Part shown: one piece after another, positions 8,274 through 17,131 of the stretch | How positions within the stretch are numbered: position 1 is the stretch's first letter | How the letters are laid out: every line of letters begins with the position of its first letter | From: a virus | Reading direction: 5' to 3' (one strand) | Virus record (IMG/VR): IMGVR_UViG_3300037427_001900 | Coordinates: 1-25,243 of that record | DNA: 25,243 nucleotides | The notes under the pieces: model-generated | The model's input: only the letters and a program-made list of their open reading frames with translations | Told to the model about the DNA's origin: nothing | The model's database searches: none | Translations under genes and position numbers: made by a program

Positions 8274-9816
8274 CTATTTCTTTATCTCTATCCAAATGTC
8301 CTGACCAAGGTTCTCTAGTTGGTAATTCAGGTATAATACTTTGTGTTGTTAAAGCCTCACCGTTTCGTTCACCTTGTGTAGGGAGAGGATTGTCTTCTGT
8401 AGTATCCTGGAATTCATATTCCCACTCTGGTTTTTGGATTTCTTCTTCTGGTATTACATATTGTTGAACTGTTAAAGCCGGTTGTGCATTTTGTCCACTA
8501 CTTGCGGATCCACCATCATTTAAGTGTACTTCTGAACCAAGCACATTTGTTAAACCACCAGATTCAATATTTGTTTCACTACCACTTCTTATATGTGTAC
8601 CATCGTTTGCAGATAGGAATGTTGAGCCTTTTGCAACATAATGTGCATCTTTTTTTGCTGTAAAATGTGTATTATTTTTACTTAATACATGCATACTTCC
8701 CAAATCATCTGCTGTTAATTTGAAATCTTTTTTAGCAATAGCATTTATTTCTGCACCAGCATTGATATTCAACATACCGTGTTGTTCTCCTTCTGCTGTA
8801 GTTACTGCATGTGCTTCGCCGTATACTCCAGCATTTATATTAACAGCAACATTACCATCTATATTAATATTTTTTTCTGCTCTCATATTAATATTACCCA
8901 TTGCTCTATAGTTTATATCTTTTTCACTATAAATTTGAATATCACCATCTGCTCCTAATTCTATCCAAGCAGTACCTTTTGCATTTATAACATATATGAG
9001 TCCATTAGTGTCGTCCATTAATATTTGATTGCCACCGCCAGTTCTAATTCTTATGTTTTGGTCATTACCTAATACATCTCCGTCATCCATTACAAAACTA
9101 TGTCCGGCGCCTCTATGAGTGCCGTCTTTCTTTGCAGTATCTAAGTTGATGTATTCTGGTCCTGGTGTACTAATACCATAAACTCTACTAGGTGATTCTC
9201 TTCTAGCACTTGCGTTAGATACTCCTCTTAATGGATCTAATATTAAGCCTTGGTCCAATATTGGTTTCGTTATGTACGGATGTAAAGGTCTAGTAGCATT
9301 TTTGCCATGGTCTATATCTGGTGTATTTCTATTTACTTCTCCGACAGGTAATTTTATGTCTGTACCAAAAGTTTTACCACCTGCTAGTCCTGGTACCATA
9401 TTTTGCATTTGATCCGGGAATAAACATCCTATACAAAATGGAAATTTAGATTTTCCATCAGCAAAACAAATTAATACCCAATTACCTGGATCAGGCGGAA
9501 CCATCCACATGCCATATGTTTTTTGTGTTTCTGTATAAGCGGCTAAATTATCTCCAATTTTATTACCAGGGGTACTTCCAGCAAAAGGAGAACTCCAATA
9601 AGCATTTACATAGTTACTAGGGTTGTCTCTATCTTTTCCTAGAGCAGGTAACCATACGGTTAAACGACCACTATTAGTATCATCTTTTGGACGAACAATA
9701 ATTTCACCTAAGTAAATACCAAAGTCTAAGTCAGCCTGTTTTTTAAGACTTTGCGTAGGGTTTGATAAACTTTGTTTAAATTTATCTGCTGTATATCTTC
9801 CGCTTTTTAATCCCAT
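8260..9816 (-). CDS. 5: Baseplate hub/spike protein gp5-like, without lysozyme domain
   Basis: A 518-residue protein. Residues about 30-150 form the gp5/VgrG OB-fold: GIYLGEIIVRPKDDTNSGRL, VWLPALGKD, then YGMWMVPPDPGNWVLICFAD and a CIGCLFPDQ turn. From about residue 230 to 420 a long run of short alternating strands (DGDIQIYSEKDINY, GNINMRAEKNINIDG) matches the triple-stranded beta-helix needle that pierces the outer membrane. T4 gp5 has a lysozyme domain between these parts; here the linker (about 150-230) is a Pro/Arg-rich stretch with no lysozyme motif, so this hub is VgrG-like. The last ~70 residues are Glu/Pro-rich and probably flexible. Its ATG overlaps the upstream TAA (TAATG). Identity as gp5 is well supported by domains and neighbours. 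Confidence 0.85.
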   Translation of the reverse strand: MGLKSGRYTADKFKQSLSNPTQSLKKQADLDFGIYLGEIIVRPKDDTNSGRLTVWLPALGKDRDNPSNYVNAYWSSPFAGSTPGNKIGDNLAAYTETQKTYGMWMVPPDPGNWVLICFADGKSKFPFCIGCLFPDQMQNMVPGLAGGKTFGTDIKLPVGEVNRNTPDIDHGKNATRPLHPYITKPILDQGLILDPLRGVSNASARRESPSRVYGISTPGPEYINLDTAKKDGTHRGAGHSFVMDDGDVLGNDQNIRIRTGGGNQILMDDTNGLIYVINAKGTAWIELGADGDIQIYSEKDINYRAMGNINMRAEKNINIDGNVAVNINAGVYGEAHAVTTAEGEQHGMLNINAGAEINAIAKKDFKLTADDLGSMHVLSKNNTHFTAKKDAHYVAKGSTFLSANDGTHIRSGSETNIESGGLTNVLGSEVHLNDGGSASSGQNAQPALTVQQYVIPEEEIQKPEWEYEFQDTTEDNPLPTQGERNGEALTTQSIIPELPTREPWSGHLDRDKEIEKDN

Positions 9817-12293
9817 TATCCGCCTCCCCTATTCTCTTCGAATTCTCTTTGTTGTTGTGCATTTACTTCATCTGCCATTGCGGCTATTTCCGCATCTGTT
9901 AATTCGTCATCGCCTTCTGATTGTCCGTAATCAACATTAGTCATGTCGAAGTTGGCTAAACTTAATGCTGTTTGTTTTTTAGCATTTAGTTCACAATCAA
10001 ACATGCCGTTACTAAAGTTTGCAGTAACTTGGAATATCTGATATACTCCACTCAAAAAGTATGCTGTTCCTTGTTTAGACATGTAACCAGTGTTATTATC
10101 TTCATCGTCTAAATCAGGATCTATAACACGTGGTGTTTGCATTGTAAACAAAAAGTAGTTATCATTGCTACTATACGATATAGCATCATTATCGGTAACT
10201 GCTTGAGCATCTTCTACAGCAGATGTAAGACCTGACGGTTTCATTGGGTCTACTGGCATTGGACCCAGGTACCAAGGATCACCCCTAACAGTTAACCCTA
10301 AGTCTACAAGTATACTAGCATCGTTTACATTATTATACATATATCCAAATAGTGTTGCTTTAGGAGTACCATCACTTGTATTACCACTAGTTGCAACCAC
10401 ACTCTTTGTATAGTCAAACGATGGTTTAGAATCAGTAGCAATATCTCCACGTATCTGAGACACAAGAGTATTAATGGCTTGTTGTCCAGATAGTTCGCCT
10501 ATAACTGTTTCTGAGCCACCTGCATTATCTAATAAATCTGCACCATAAATATACCCACTTGCCTCAGGTGTGTATGGTATTTCCATTGGATTACTATAGT
10601 CTTGGTCTACAGGCGTATTAAAGTCTGCATTGCCGTTTGCACTTTTATAATACCCTAACGGATTTTGTCCGTTATTGTTTAAAAATATTATTGCTTCTGC
10701 TAAGTTGTTTTGTTTTTCTTTAGAATCTTTTAATTCTTCAGCCTCTGCGTTTGTTAATCCTAATGTATCTTGGATACGTTGCATTGTACTAGGATCGTCC
10801 ATTGCTTTTATTATACCGTCTTTCTCTTCTTGCTTGGCGGCTACTTCGGCTTTTTTATTCTTGCCGTCTAGGTCTCCGTCACTGACAGGAGCACCTGGTT
10901 TATTAGGACTAGTTGATGTATCACCTATTAAGCCTCCGCCCGGAGCACCTAATAATAACTGTCCTGCTTTATATGATATATCTGCTTTTAATATTTGGTC
11001 ATTTAACCCTGTATACATATAATGATATGCTTTTTTAATATTCATTTCTTTTATACGTTTTGTTACATTATCTTTGTCTAAGTTAAACTCTCCCGGACTA
11101 ATTGATAAATCTTGATCTGCTGTTTGATATATCATAGGTTTGTATGTTACACGTCTTGCGTATGTATTTCTTCTTTTGTCGTAATCTAAATATTCGATAT
11201 CTGCTTCTATTTTATACCAATGTGTAAATGTTTGATTTAAGTCTACGCCATCTTCATCTATGTTAGGACTATCAAACTTTTTCTTTCTGGTACACTTTTC
11301 TAAAAATTCGTCATTCATTACAAATAATGTTGTAAAAATTTTGTGAAAGTTTGTACCTTCTTTAAGTTGTATTCTGTCTCGTTTCCAGATTCCGCCAGTT
11401 GCTTTAACGCCACCGTCTAGACTTTCTGGATTATCTTCTAAAACTTTTTCGTACTCTTCTCTAGTCTTAATGCCTTGTGCTTCAGCATTCATTAACCTGT
11501 TTATTTGTTCTGCATTTTCATAATTTGAATATTTTATTTTACCCTTACCTAACATTTCTTCTATTTGTGATAAATCAAAAACTACTTCGTCATGAACTTG
11601 TTCTTCTTTGTAATTGTCTTCTCTGTATTTCTTTAATGTTTCTTCTAAATCTTCCATGCACTCTTTAATAGTACTACCAGTCATACTAGTATCTGCAGGA
11701 ATAGTGTAAAAGGTATCTGAATAAGCACTATCACTTCCTATTACAACTGAAAAATCGTAAGTGCTACCATCTTCTGTTATTGCAACATCGATAGTTGCTA
11801 TCTCTAATTGCCAGCACCACGGGCCTTGAATTTTTACAGGGGCACCTGCTCCTTCTACATCATCGAGGTCTTCTTCATAACCTTTGAATGTAATTTCTAA
11901 AAATATAGGTGCATTTGCAAACATGCCTGCTTGTATACCTAAAACTTTTTTTGCTATTTGTATTTGATCTAATAAGTCTGCGGCACCCGGTTGGTATAAC
12001 GTAAAAGTACCATTAGTTACAAAGGACCCTGATGCACCTTGTACAATATTTAAAGACAAGTTATCTATTTGTATTCCTGTAACACCTGTTTGTGCTATAA
12101 TAACAGTTTCTTCTGGTTTTGCTTGTAAGGCACCATTTTTATAGCCGCCGCCGTCAGCAGTTACATCGGGTATCATATATAATCGTAAATTATATGATGC
12201 ATTGTTGTATGCATCAAGTCGGTTGCCTAATACACTTCCTAAGTATCTGTCTTCTACTACAGTTTTTTCACTTTTAGGATTTTTGTCAGTCAT
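9816..12293 (-). CDS. Large baseplate hub protein (gp27-like candidate)
   Basis: An 825-residue protein between gp53 and gp5. Residues about 1-215 are beta-rich and hub-like (TGVTGIQIDNLSLNIVQGAS, an IFLEITFKGY strand, WCWQLEIATIDV). The middle (about 215-560) is Lys/Glu-rich with helical, possibly coiled segments. Near the C-terminus SGVYQIFQVTANFSNGMFD then CELNAKKQ resembles the final strand-turn-strand of hub domains that support gp5. Cyanophage genomes have a large virion protein in this position, and in T4 the trimer gp27 is gp5's partner, so a gp27-like role is likely by context rather than by clear motif. The C-terminus is acidic (about residues 800-820). It is joined on both sides by TAATG overlaps. 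Confidence 0.72.
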   Translation of the reverse strand: MTDKNPKSEKTVVEDRYLGSVLGNRLDAYNNASYNLRLYMIPDVTADGGGYKNGALQAKPEETVIIAQTGVTGIQIDNLSLNIVQGASGSFVTNGTFTLYQPGAADLLDQIQIAKKVLGIQAGMFANAPIFLEITFKGYEEDLDDVEGAGAPVKIQGPWCWQLEIATIDVAITEDGSTYDFSVVIGSDSAYSDTFYTIPADTSMTGSTIKECMEDLEETLKKYREDNYKEEQVHDEVVFDLSQIEEMLGKGKIKYSNYENAEQINRLMNAEAQGIKTREEYEKVLEDNPESLDGGVKATGGIWKRDRIQLKEGTNFHKIFTTLFVMNDEFLEKCTRKKKFDSPNIDEDGVDLNQTFTHWYKIEADIEYLDYDKRRNTYARRVTYKPMIYQTADQDLSISPGEFNLDKDNVTKRIKEMNIKKAYHYMYTGLNDQILKADISYKAGQLLLGAPGGGLIGDTSTSPNKPGAPVSDGDLDGKNKKAEVAAKQEEKDGIIKAMDDPSTMQRIQDTLGLTNAEAEELKDSKEKQNNLAEAIIFLNNNGQNPLGYYKSANGNADFNTPVDQDYSNPMEIPYTPEASGYIYGADLLDNAGGSETVIGELSGQQAINTLVSQIRGDIATDSKPSFDYTKSVVATSGNTSDGTPKATLFGYMYNNVNDASILVDLGLTVRGDPWYLGPMPVDPMKPSGLTSAVEDAQAVTDNDAISYSSNDNYFLFTMQTPRVIDPDLDDEDNNTGYMSKQGTAYFLSGVYQIFQVTANFSNGMFDCELNAKKQTALSLANFDMTNVDYGQSEGDDELTDAEIAAMADEVNAQQQREFEENRGGG

Positions 12294-12592
12294 TAGCCAG
12301 TTACTCTATCAACAGTTTCTTTAGTAGGCAAAAATATAGATAATCCTGAAGTAAAATCTTCTAAAGGATCTACTAGCAAGTCTGGGTTCCTTAAAGCAAA
12401 CACCCACCATAGATTTACACTTCCGTATAATTCGTGTGCTAATAAGTCTGGTCTATTTGCATACCTTGATTCTATTGTATAAAGTCTATCGGCTCTACTT
12501 TTAGGTATTTTAGGTAAGTCATTAACATCTAAGTAAAAGTCATTCACGCCTGCTCGATATAAAAAACTATTTGTATTATGAAAAGTTGCCAT
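12293..12592 (-). CDS. 53: Baseplate wedge protein gp53-like (LysM-like)
   Basis: A 99-residue protein with the gp53/LysM-like core: LAHELYGSVNLWWVFALRNP (residues about 51-70), followed by DLLVDPLEDFTSGLSIFLPT. The pattern of a tryptophan pair, an Asn-Pro turn and a final IxxPT strand is typical of short gp53-type baseplate proteins in phages and secretion systems. gp53 links the wedges to the hub. It is about half the length of T4 gp53 (about 196), so only the core domain is present. Start and stop both overlap neighbours as TAATG, placing it firmly in the gp48-53-hub-gp5 cassette. Confidence 0.8.
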   Translation of the reverse strand: MATFHNTNSFLYRAGVNDFYLDVNDLPKIPKSRADRLYTIESRYANRPDLLAHELYGSVNLWWVFALRNPDLLVDPLEDFTSGLSIFLPTKETVDRVTG

Positions 12593-13332
12593 TAAATAAA
12601 TCCGTCTTTTAATTGTTTACCACTAGTAAATGCTTGTAGGTTAAATTTCTTCCTTGTTTTTCTGTATGTGTATTGTGGTGCTAATTCTATCATCACACTT
12701 GTTTCTGTAGGCATCATTGTTGTAGTGCCTTTATACTTAACAGGTACATAATCTACATCAGGTGGTAATTGGAAGTTATAGTTCCTAATAATTACTGGAA
12801 CTTTATTAAAACCAAATTCTCCTAGGTATTCAAAAAGTAACACCGGAGGAGGTGTACCATAATATCCAGATTTGACAGCAGAGTCTCCATAGAATGCTTT
12901 AGTAACACTTCTAAGAAAATGGAAAATGGCTAACATATATTGTCCTTCTTCTACTGTATTTGCAGTAAACACACCTGTAATAGGTAATGTTGTAGGTCTA
13001 CTATTAATATATGTGTAAAAAGGATAGTTTGAACCGTGTTGCATCGACTCGTTGTAATCGACACTAGCCTGCAAAAAGATATCAGGTGTATAAGGATAGA
13101 CTATTCCGCCTCTTTCTTGTAAAGGCTTTAATACACTATCTGTTATCTCTTTTGTTGGGTCATCGGGATCTACGAGCCCGTAAGCCCATTTCTCTCCGCC
13201 TTTCTTAGGACGAATCCTTGCTCGCCAATCTTTTTTATCAAATTGTGTTCCATCACTCGCTTGAACGAATTGAGAAAACTCATCGCCGCCACCTATTTGT
13301 AAGCCTTGATTGAATTCTGTTTCATTTGCCAT
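12592..13332 (-). CDS. 48: Baseplate tail-tube cap protein, gp48-like
   Basis: A 246-residue protein. The segments GGIVYPYTPDIFLQASVDYN (about 74-93), THLP-like PTTLPITGVFTANT and FYGDSAVKSGYYGTPPPVLL match what I know of gp48 in marine T4-like phages, including the GTPPPVL motif and the following NKVPVIIRNYNFQLPPDVDYV. gp48 caps the baseplate hub and nucleates the tail tube. It is first in the minus cassette, with AGGAG 8 nt before the ATG and a GATAAATA late box at 13350-13357, giving a leader of about a dozen nucleotides. T4 has two paralogous caps (gp48 and gp54); I cannot exclude that this is the gp54-type one. Confidence 0.68.
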   Translation of the reverse strand: MANETEFNQGLQIGGGDEFSQFVQASDGTQFDKKDWRARIRPKKGGEKWAYGLVDPDDPTKEITDSVLKPLQERGGIVYPYTPDIFLQASVDYNESMQHGSNYPFYTYINSRPTTLPITGVFTANTVEEGQYMLAIFHFLRSVTKAFYGDSAVKSGYYGTPPPVLLFEYLGEFGFNKVPVIIRNYNFQLPPDVDYVPVKYKGTTTMMPTETSVMIELAPQYTYRKTRKKFNLQAFTSGKQLKDGFI

Positions 13333-13349
13333 ATTAGTCTCCTATAACA

Positions 13350-13367
13350 TATTTATCACGATAAATA
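13350..13367. promoter_or_regulatory. Back-to-back divergent late promoter boxes
   Basis: TATTTATC-AC-GATAAATA is a perfect inverted repeat with a 2-nt centre. The left arm is a minus-strand GATAAATA for the gp48 cassette; the right arm (13360-13367) is the same box pointing towards gp55. Confidence 0.6.
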
Positions 13368-13407
13368 ATAGTACGTTTTAATTATTAGTATGAATATAAG
13401 AAAACAG

Positions 13408-13436
13408 TTGACTTTTACCACTTTCGGTACTATAAT
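13408..13436 (+). promoter_or_regulatory. Sigma70-type early promoter for gp55-47-46
   Basis: TTGACT (13408-13413), 17-nt spacer, perfect TATAAT (13431-13436). The predicted start near 13443 is followed by AGGAG (13447-13451) and the gp55 ATG at 13457. Confidence 0.8.
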
Positions 13437-13456
13437 GCTGTTTAACAGGAGATTTT

Positions 13457-14329
13457 ATGACTACACCACAACCAAAGAAAGTCAATTATTTGAACAACAA
13501 AGATATCCTTAAACAGATACATGCAAGTAAAATGTCTTACTGCTATGTTCAGGACGACAAATATTTTAACGTTGACCTTATATTAGACGACGTTAAAAAA
13601 ATTAATAAAACAGCAATTAGTGAAGCACGAGCCAATCGTGCATCTAAAGTTCAATCAGAAGGCTATCAAAAAGCAATGGCAGAAGGAGGCTGGGATAAAA
13701 AACCTAAGCAGAAAGATTTTGCTATTGATCCTGAGTCTGTACCAGTAGATGAATTGGTATTCAGGGTAATGGGATATGACCATATTCCGGATGAGCCTGG
13801 CAGAAAGAAAACTACAAAAACTATTGCAGACACAAAAGCAAAGTTAAACTTTCCACCTTTTAAACATTATATTTTAGATAGTGCTGGAAGTAATCCTAGA
13901 GAAGTTGCTAGAAGTCATTGGGTAGGTGGACTACACAATGGACATTTTTCAGTTGACCATGGCAAGATTACTAACACATTAGGTAGCATGTTTATGAAAC
14001 TTGTCGAGCGATACAGTCAACGAGGTAACTGGAGAGGTTACACTTATGTAGACGAAATGCGTGGACAAGCATTAGTGCAACTTGCACAAATAGGACTACA
14101 GTTTAACGAAGCAAAATCAGATAATCCATTTGCATATTATACTGCAACAGTTAATAACAGTTTCACAAGAGTTTTAAATTTAGAGAAACGTAATCAAAAC
14201 ATTAGAGACGACATATTAATTGAGTCAGGACATTTACCAAGTTACGGAAGACAGATTGCTCACGAAAATGCTATGAAAGAACTTCGTTCAGCGGCTGAAA
14301 CTGAAGTAGAAAATACAAATACCGAGTAA
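13457..14329 (+). CDS. 55: Late-transcription sigma factor gp55-like, with internal insert
   Basis: A 290-residue protein. Its ends align with T4 gp55: VNYLNNKDILKQI (residues 9-21) with the T4 NYVNNKELLQAI region, and residues about 166-255 with the sigma2-like core (KLVERYSQRGNWRGYTYVDE, then QLAQIGLQFNEAKSDNPFAY and FTRVLNLEKRNQNIRDD). gp55 binds host RNA polymerase and recognises the late -10 box. T4 gp55 is 185 residues; about 130 residues (roughly 33-162, including VMGYDHIP and LNFPPFKHYILD) separate the two matching parts here. Expression looks dual: a strong host-type promoter plus a late box at 13360-13367. Clear ribosome site AGGAG 5 nt from the ATG. gp47 starts 8 nt after the stop. 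Confidence 0.85.
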   Translation: MTTPQPKKVNYLNNKDILKQIHASKMSYCYVQDDKYFNVDLILDDVKKINKTAISEARANRASKVQSEGYQKAMAEGGWDKKPKQKDFAIDPESVPVDELVFRVMGYDHIPDEPGRKKTTKTIADTKAKLNFPPFKHYILDSAGSNPREVARSHWVGGLHNGHFSVDHGKITNTLGSMFMKLVERYSQRGNWRGYTYVDEMRGQALVQLAQIGLQFNEAKSDNPFAYYTATVNNSFTRVLNLEKRNQNIRDDILIESGHLPSYGRQIAHENAMKELRSAAETEVENTNTE

Positions 14330-14337
14330 CATAATAT

Positions 14338-15357
14338 ATGGCAAACCTTTTTGAAAGGGCCGCATGTTTTACTGATATACATTACGGCTTAAAACAAAAT
14401 AGTAGGCAACACCTACAAGATTGTCAAAACTACATTGACTGGTTTATTGCAGAAGCAAAAGCCAGAGATTGTGAGACATGTATCTTTTTAGGTGATTGGC
14501 ATCATCACAGAGCAAGTATTAATATTGCTACTATGAATGCAACTATTAGAGACTTAAAAAAATTAAACGAATCGTTTGAAACTGTTTACATGATTTTAGG
14601 TAATCATGATTTATATTATAGAGAAAAACGTGACCTAAACAGTATTGAGTTTGCTAGAGATTTACCTAACATTGTAATGATAGATGAACATTTTTTACAA
14701 GATGATGTTGCTATTATACCTTGGCTAGTAGGTGATGAGTACAAACAAGTTGCTAAAATGAAATGCAAATATATGTTTGCACATTTTGAATTACCTTATT
14801 TTAAAATGAATGCAATGATTGAAATGCCGGACCATGGTGGTATAAACGATAAAATGTTAAGTGGTCCAGAATATGTGTTTAGTGGTCACTTTCACAAACG
14901 ACAATACAAGAACAACATACATTATATAGGTAATGCTTTCCCACACAATTATTCAGATGCAGGTGATAACGAACGTGGTGCTATGTTTTTAACATGGGGA
15001 GAAGAACCTGTATATGTTAATTGGGATAACTGTCCTAAATATGTTACAATGGGACTTAGGCAACTATTAGAAAAGCCAGAAAATTATTTAGACTCACAAA
15101 CACATGCTAGAATAAAATTAGATGTAAACATTAGTTACGAAGAAGCAAATTTTATTAGAGAAACATTTGCGGAAAATTTTAAAGTTAGAGAAATACAACT
15201 ACTGCCTGTAAAAGAAGATGAGGAAGTATTTGAAGGTGGTGAAATACAGTTTGAAAGTGTGGACCAAATTGTTATACAGCAACTAGAAACTATAGAAAGT
15301 AATTTAGTTGACACCCAAGAACTAATAGAGATTTACAGGAGTTTGGAAACCCTATAA
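14338..15357 (+). CDS. 47: Recombination nuclease subunit gp47 (Mre11/SbcD family)
   Basis: A 339-residue metallophosphoesterase. The metal-binding motifs are in order: DIHYG (Asp13, His15), GDWHHHR (52-58), GNHD (88-91), AHFE (His149) and GHFHK (183-187). The length is almost the same as T4 gp47 (339). With gp46 it forms the exonuclease that resects DNA ends for recombination-dependent replication and helps degrade host DNA. It has only a weak ribosome site after gp55 and probably depends on coupling. The stop codon overlaps the gp46 start as TAATG. Very secure assignment. Confidence 0.95.
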   Translation: MANLFERAACFTDIHYGLKQNSRQHLQDCQNYIDWFIAEAKARDCETCIFLGDWHHHRASINIATMNATIRDLKKLNESFETVYMILGNHDLYYREKRDLNSIEFARDLPNIVMIDEHFLQDDVAIIPWLVGDEYKQVAKMKCKYMFAHFELPYFKMNAMIEMPDHGGINDKMLSGPEYVFSGHFHKRQYKNNIHYIGNAFPHNYSDAGDNERGAMFLTWGEEPVYVNWDNCPKYVTMGLRQLLEKPENYLDSQTHARIKLDVNISYEEANFIRETFAENFKVREIQLLPVKEDEEVFEGGEIQFESVDQIVIQQLETIESNLVDTQELIEIYRSLETL

Positions 15358-17126
15358 TGTTAACGATTAAAAATGTAACAGCAAAGAATTTTATGAGTGT
15401 TGGAAACAACACACAGGCAGTAACGTTTGATACTGAGCAACTTACTCTTGTTCTCGGACACAATCTAGACTTGGGTGGTGATGGTAGTAGAAACGGTACA
15501 GGTAAAACTACTATTATTAATGCACTTAGTTACGGACTTTACGGAGAAGCACTAACAAATATCAGACGTGATAACTTAATTAACAAAACAAATGGTAAAG
15601 GCATGATTGTTACCGTGGACTTTGATATCGATGGACGTGAATATCGTATCGAACGAGGCAGACGTCCTAATACTCTAAAATTTTATATTGATGGTGTTGA
15701 AAATGCAGATGACGAACAGCAAGGCGACAGCAGAGAAACACAAAAAGAAATAGAAAGAGTAATAGGTTTTCCGCATAATATGTTTAAGCACTTGATTGCA
15801 CTAAACACATACACGGAACCGTTCCTTAGTATGAAAACCAATGACCAACGTGATATGATTGAGCAGTTGTTAGGTATTACAGAAATTAGTGAGAAGGCAG
15901 AATTACTTAAAGAACTTTTAAAAGGCACAAAAGATAATATTAAGGAAGAAGAACTTAGAATACAGGCAGTTAATAATGCAAACAAACGTATCCAGAAAAA
16001 TATTGAAGAAATAGAAAGCAGAAGTAAAGCATGGAACAAAAATAAATCGGATAAAGTTAATGCCCTACAGAATAGTTTAGACACCTTAAAAGAAACAGAT
16101 ATTGAACGTGAGTTAGAAAAACACAGAGCAATGGATGTTATTAGCAAACAATATGCTCAAATGCAAGGACTAAACAGTGAACTATCTCAACTTGTAACTA
16201 GTAGCAAACGAAGTACTAGCACATTAGACACACTTAAAGAGAATATACAAAAAGCAGAAGACGGTGTATGCCCTGCATGTGGACAAGAAACAGCACACTT
16301 AGAAACACATGAAGAGTACACAGCAGAACTTAAAGAGAAAGAACAAAAAGAAATAGATTATTTTGCAGATTTAGAAATTAAAATTACAGATGTGAAAGGA
16401 AAACTACAAGATATAGGAGAGTTGCCTGAATCTCCTATTACATTTTATTCTAGTATGGAAGATGCGTTACAGCACAGACACAATCTAGAAACAATTACTG
16501 CTCAAATCGAAGAAAATATTAAAGATACAAATCCTTACACAGAACAAGTAGAGCAACTTCAAGATACAGGATTAGAAGATGTTAGTTATGACACAATGAA
16601 TGAACTAACTAGACTAAAAGACCATCAAGAATTCCTATATAAATTATTAACAAGTAAAGACAGTTTTATAAGAAAGAAAATTATTGACCAAAACTTACAA
16701 TATTTAAATTATAGATTAGGTTACTATTTAGAAAAATTAGGACTACCACATGATGTTAAATTTAACTCAGACTTATCTGTAGATATTACAGAGTACGGAA
16801 GAGATTTAGACTTTGATAATCTAAGTAGAGGTGAGCGTAATAGACTTATACTTGGTATGAGTTGGGCATTCCGTGACATCTACGAGAGTCTTAACCAGCC
16901 TATGAACTTAATGTGTATTGATGAACTTGTAGATTCGGGAATGGATACAACTGGTGTAGAAAGTGCATTAGCCGTTCTCAAAAAAATGGGAAGAGAGTCG
17001 AAGAAAAATGTATTCTTAATATCTCACAAAGAAGAATTACAAGGAAGAGTTAGCAATGTTTTATATGTTGTAAAAGAAGGTGGGTTCACTTCTTATGCAA
17101 ACGATATAGAAATATTGGATAACTAA
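15357..17126 (+). CDS. 46: Recombination ATPase subunit gp46 (Rad50/SbcC family)
   Basis: A 589-residue SMC-like ATPase. Walker A is GSRNGTGKT (residues 43-51), the ABC signature is LSRGER (489-494), Walker B is MCIDE with Asp522 and Glu523, and the switch histidine is in LISHKEE. Between them two long coiled-coil arms flank a zinc hook, CPAC at 305-308, where Rad50 dimers join through one zinc ion. T4 gp46 is about 560 residues, so the size fits. It acts with gp47 on DNA ends in the cytoplasm. It starts by a 1-nt TAATG overlap with gp47; an AGGAG at 15337-15341 is too distant to be the main site, which favours reinitiation. Confidence 0.96.
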   Translation: MLTIKNVTAKNFMSVGNNTQAVTFDTEQLTLVLGHNLDLGGDGSRNGTGKTTIINALSYGLYGEALTNIRRDNLINKTNGKGMIVTVDFDIDGREYRIERGRRPNTLKFYIDGVENADDEQQGDSRETQKEIERVIGFPHNMFKHLIALNTYTEPFLSMKTNDQRDMIEQLLGITEISEKAELLKELLKGTKDNIKEEELRIQAVNNANKRIQKNIEEIESRSKAWNKNKSDKVNALQNSLDTLKETDIERELEKHRAMDVISKQYAQMQGLNSELSQLVTSSKRSTSTLDTLKENIQKAEDGVCPACGQETAHLETHEEYTAELKEKEQKEIDYFADLEIKITDVKGKLQDIGELPESPITFYSSMEDALQHRHNLETITAQIEENIKDTNPYTEQVEQLQDTGLEDVSYDTMNELTRLKDHQEFLYKLLTSKDSFIRKKIIDQNLQYLNYRLGYYLEKLGLPHDVKFNSDLSVDITEYGRDLDFDNLSRGERNRLILGMSWAFRDIYESLNQPMNLMCIDELVDSGMDTTGVESALAVLKKMGRESKKNVFLISHKEELQGRVSNVLYVVKEGGFTSYANDIEILDN

Positions 17127-17131
17127 TATGC

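Noticed and set aside
10543-10550. CATAAATA on the plus strand within the hub gene
   Set aside because: Antisense inside a coding region with no downstream plus gene nearby.
15683-16147. 154-codon minus-strand frame inside gp46
   Set aside because: It is antisense to the coiled-coil part of an unmistakable Rad50-type gene; Leu/Ser-rich translation is what antisense of Glu/Lys coiled coils gives.
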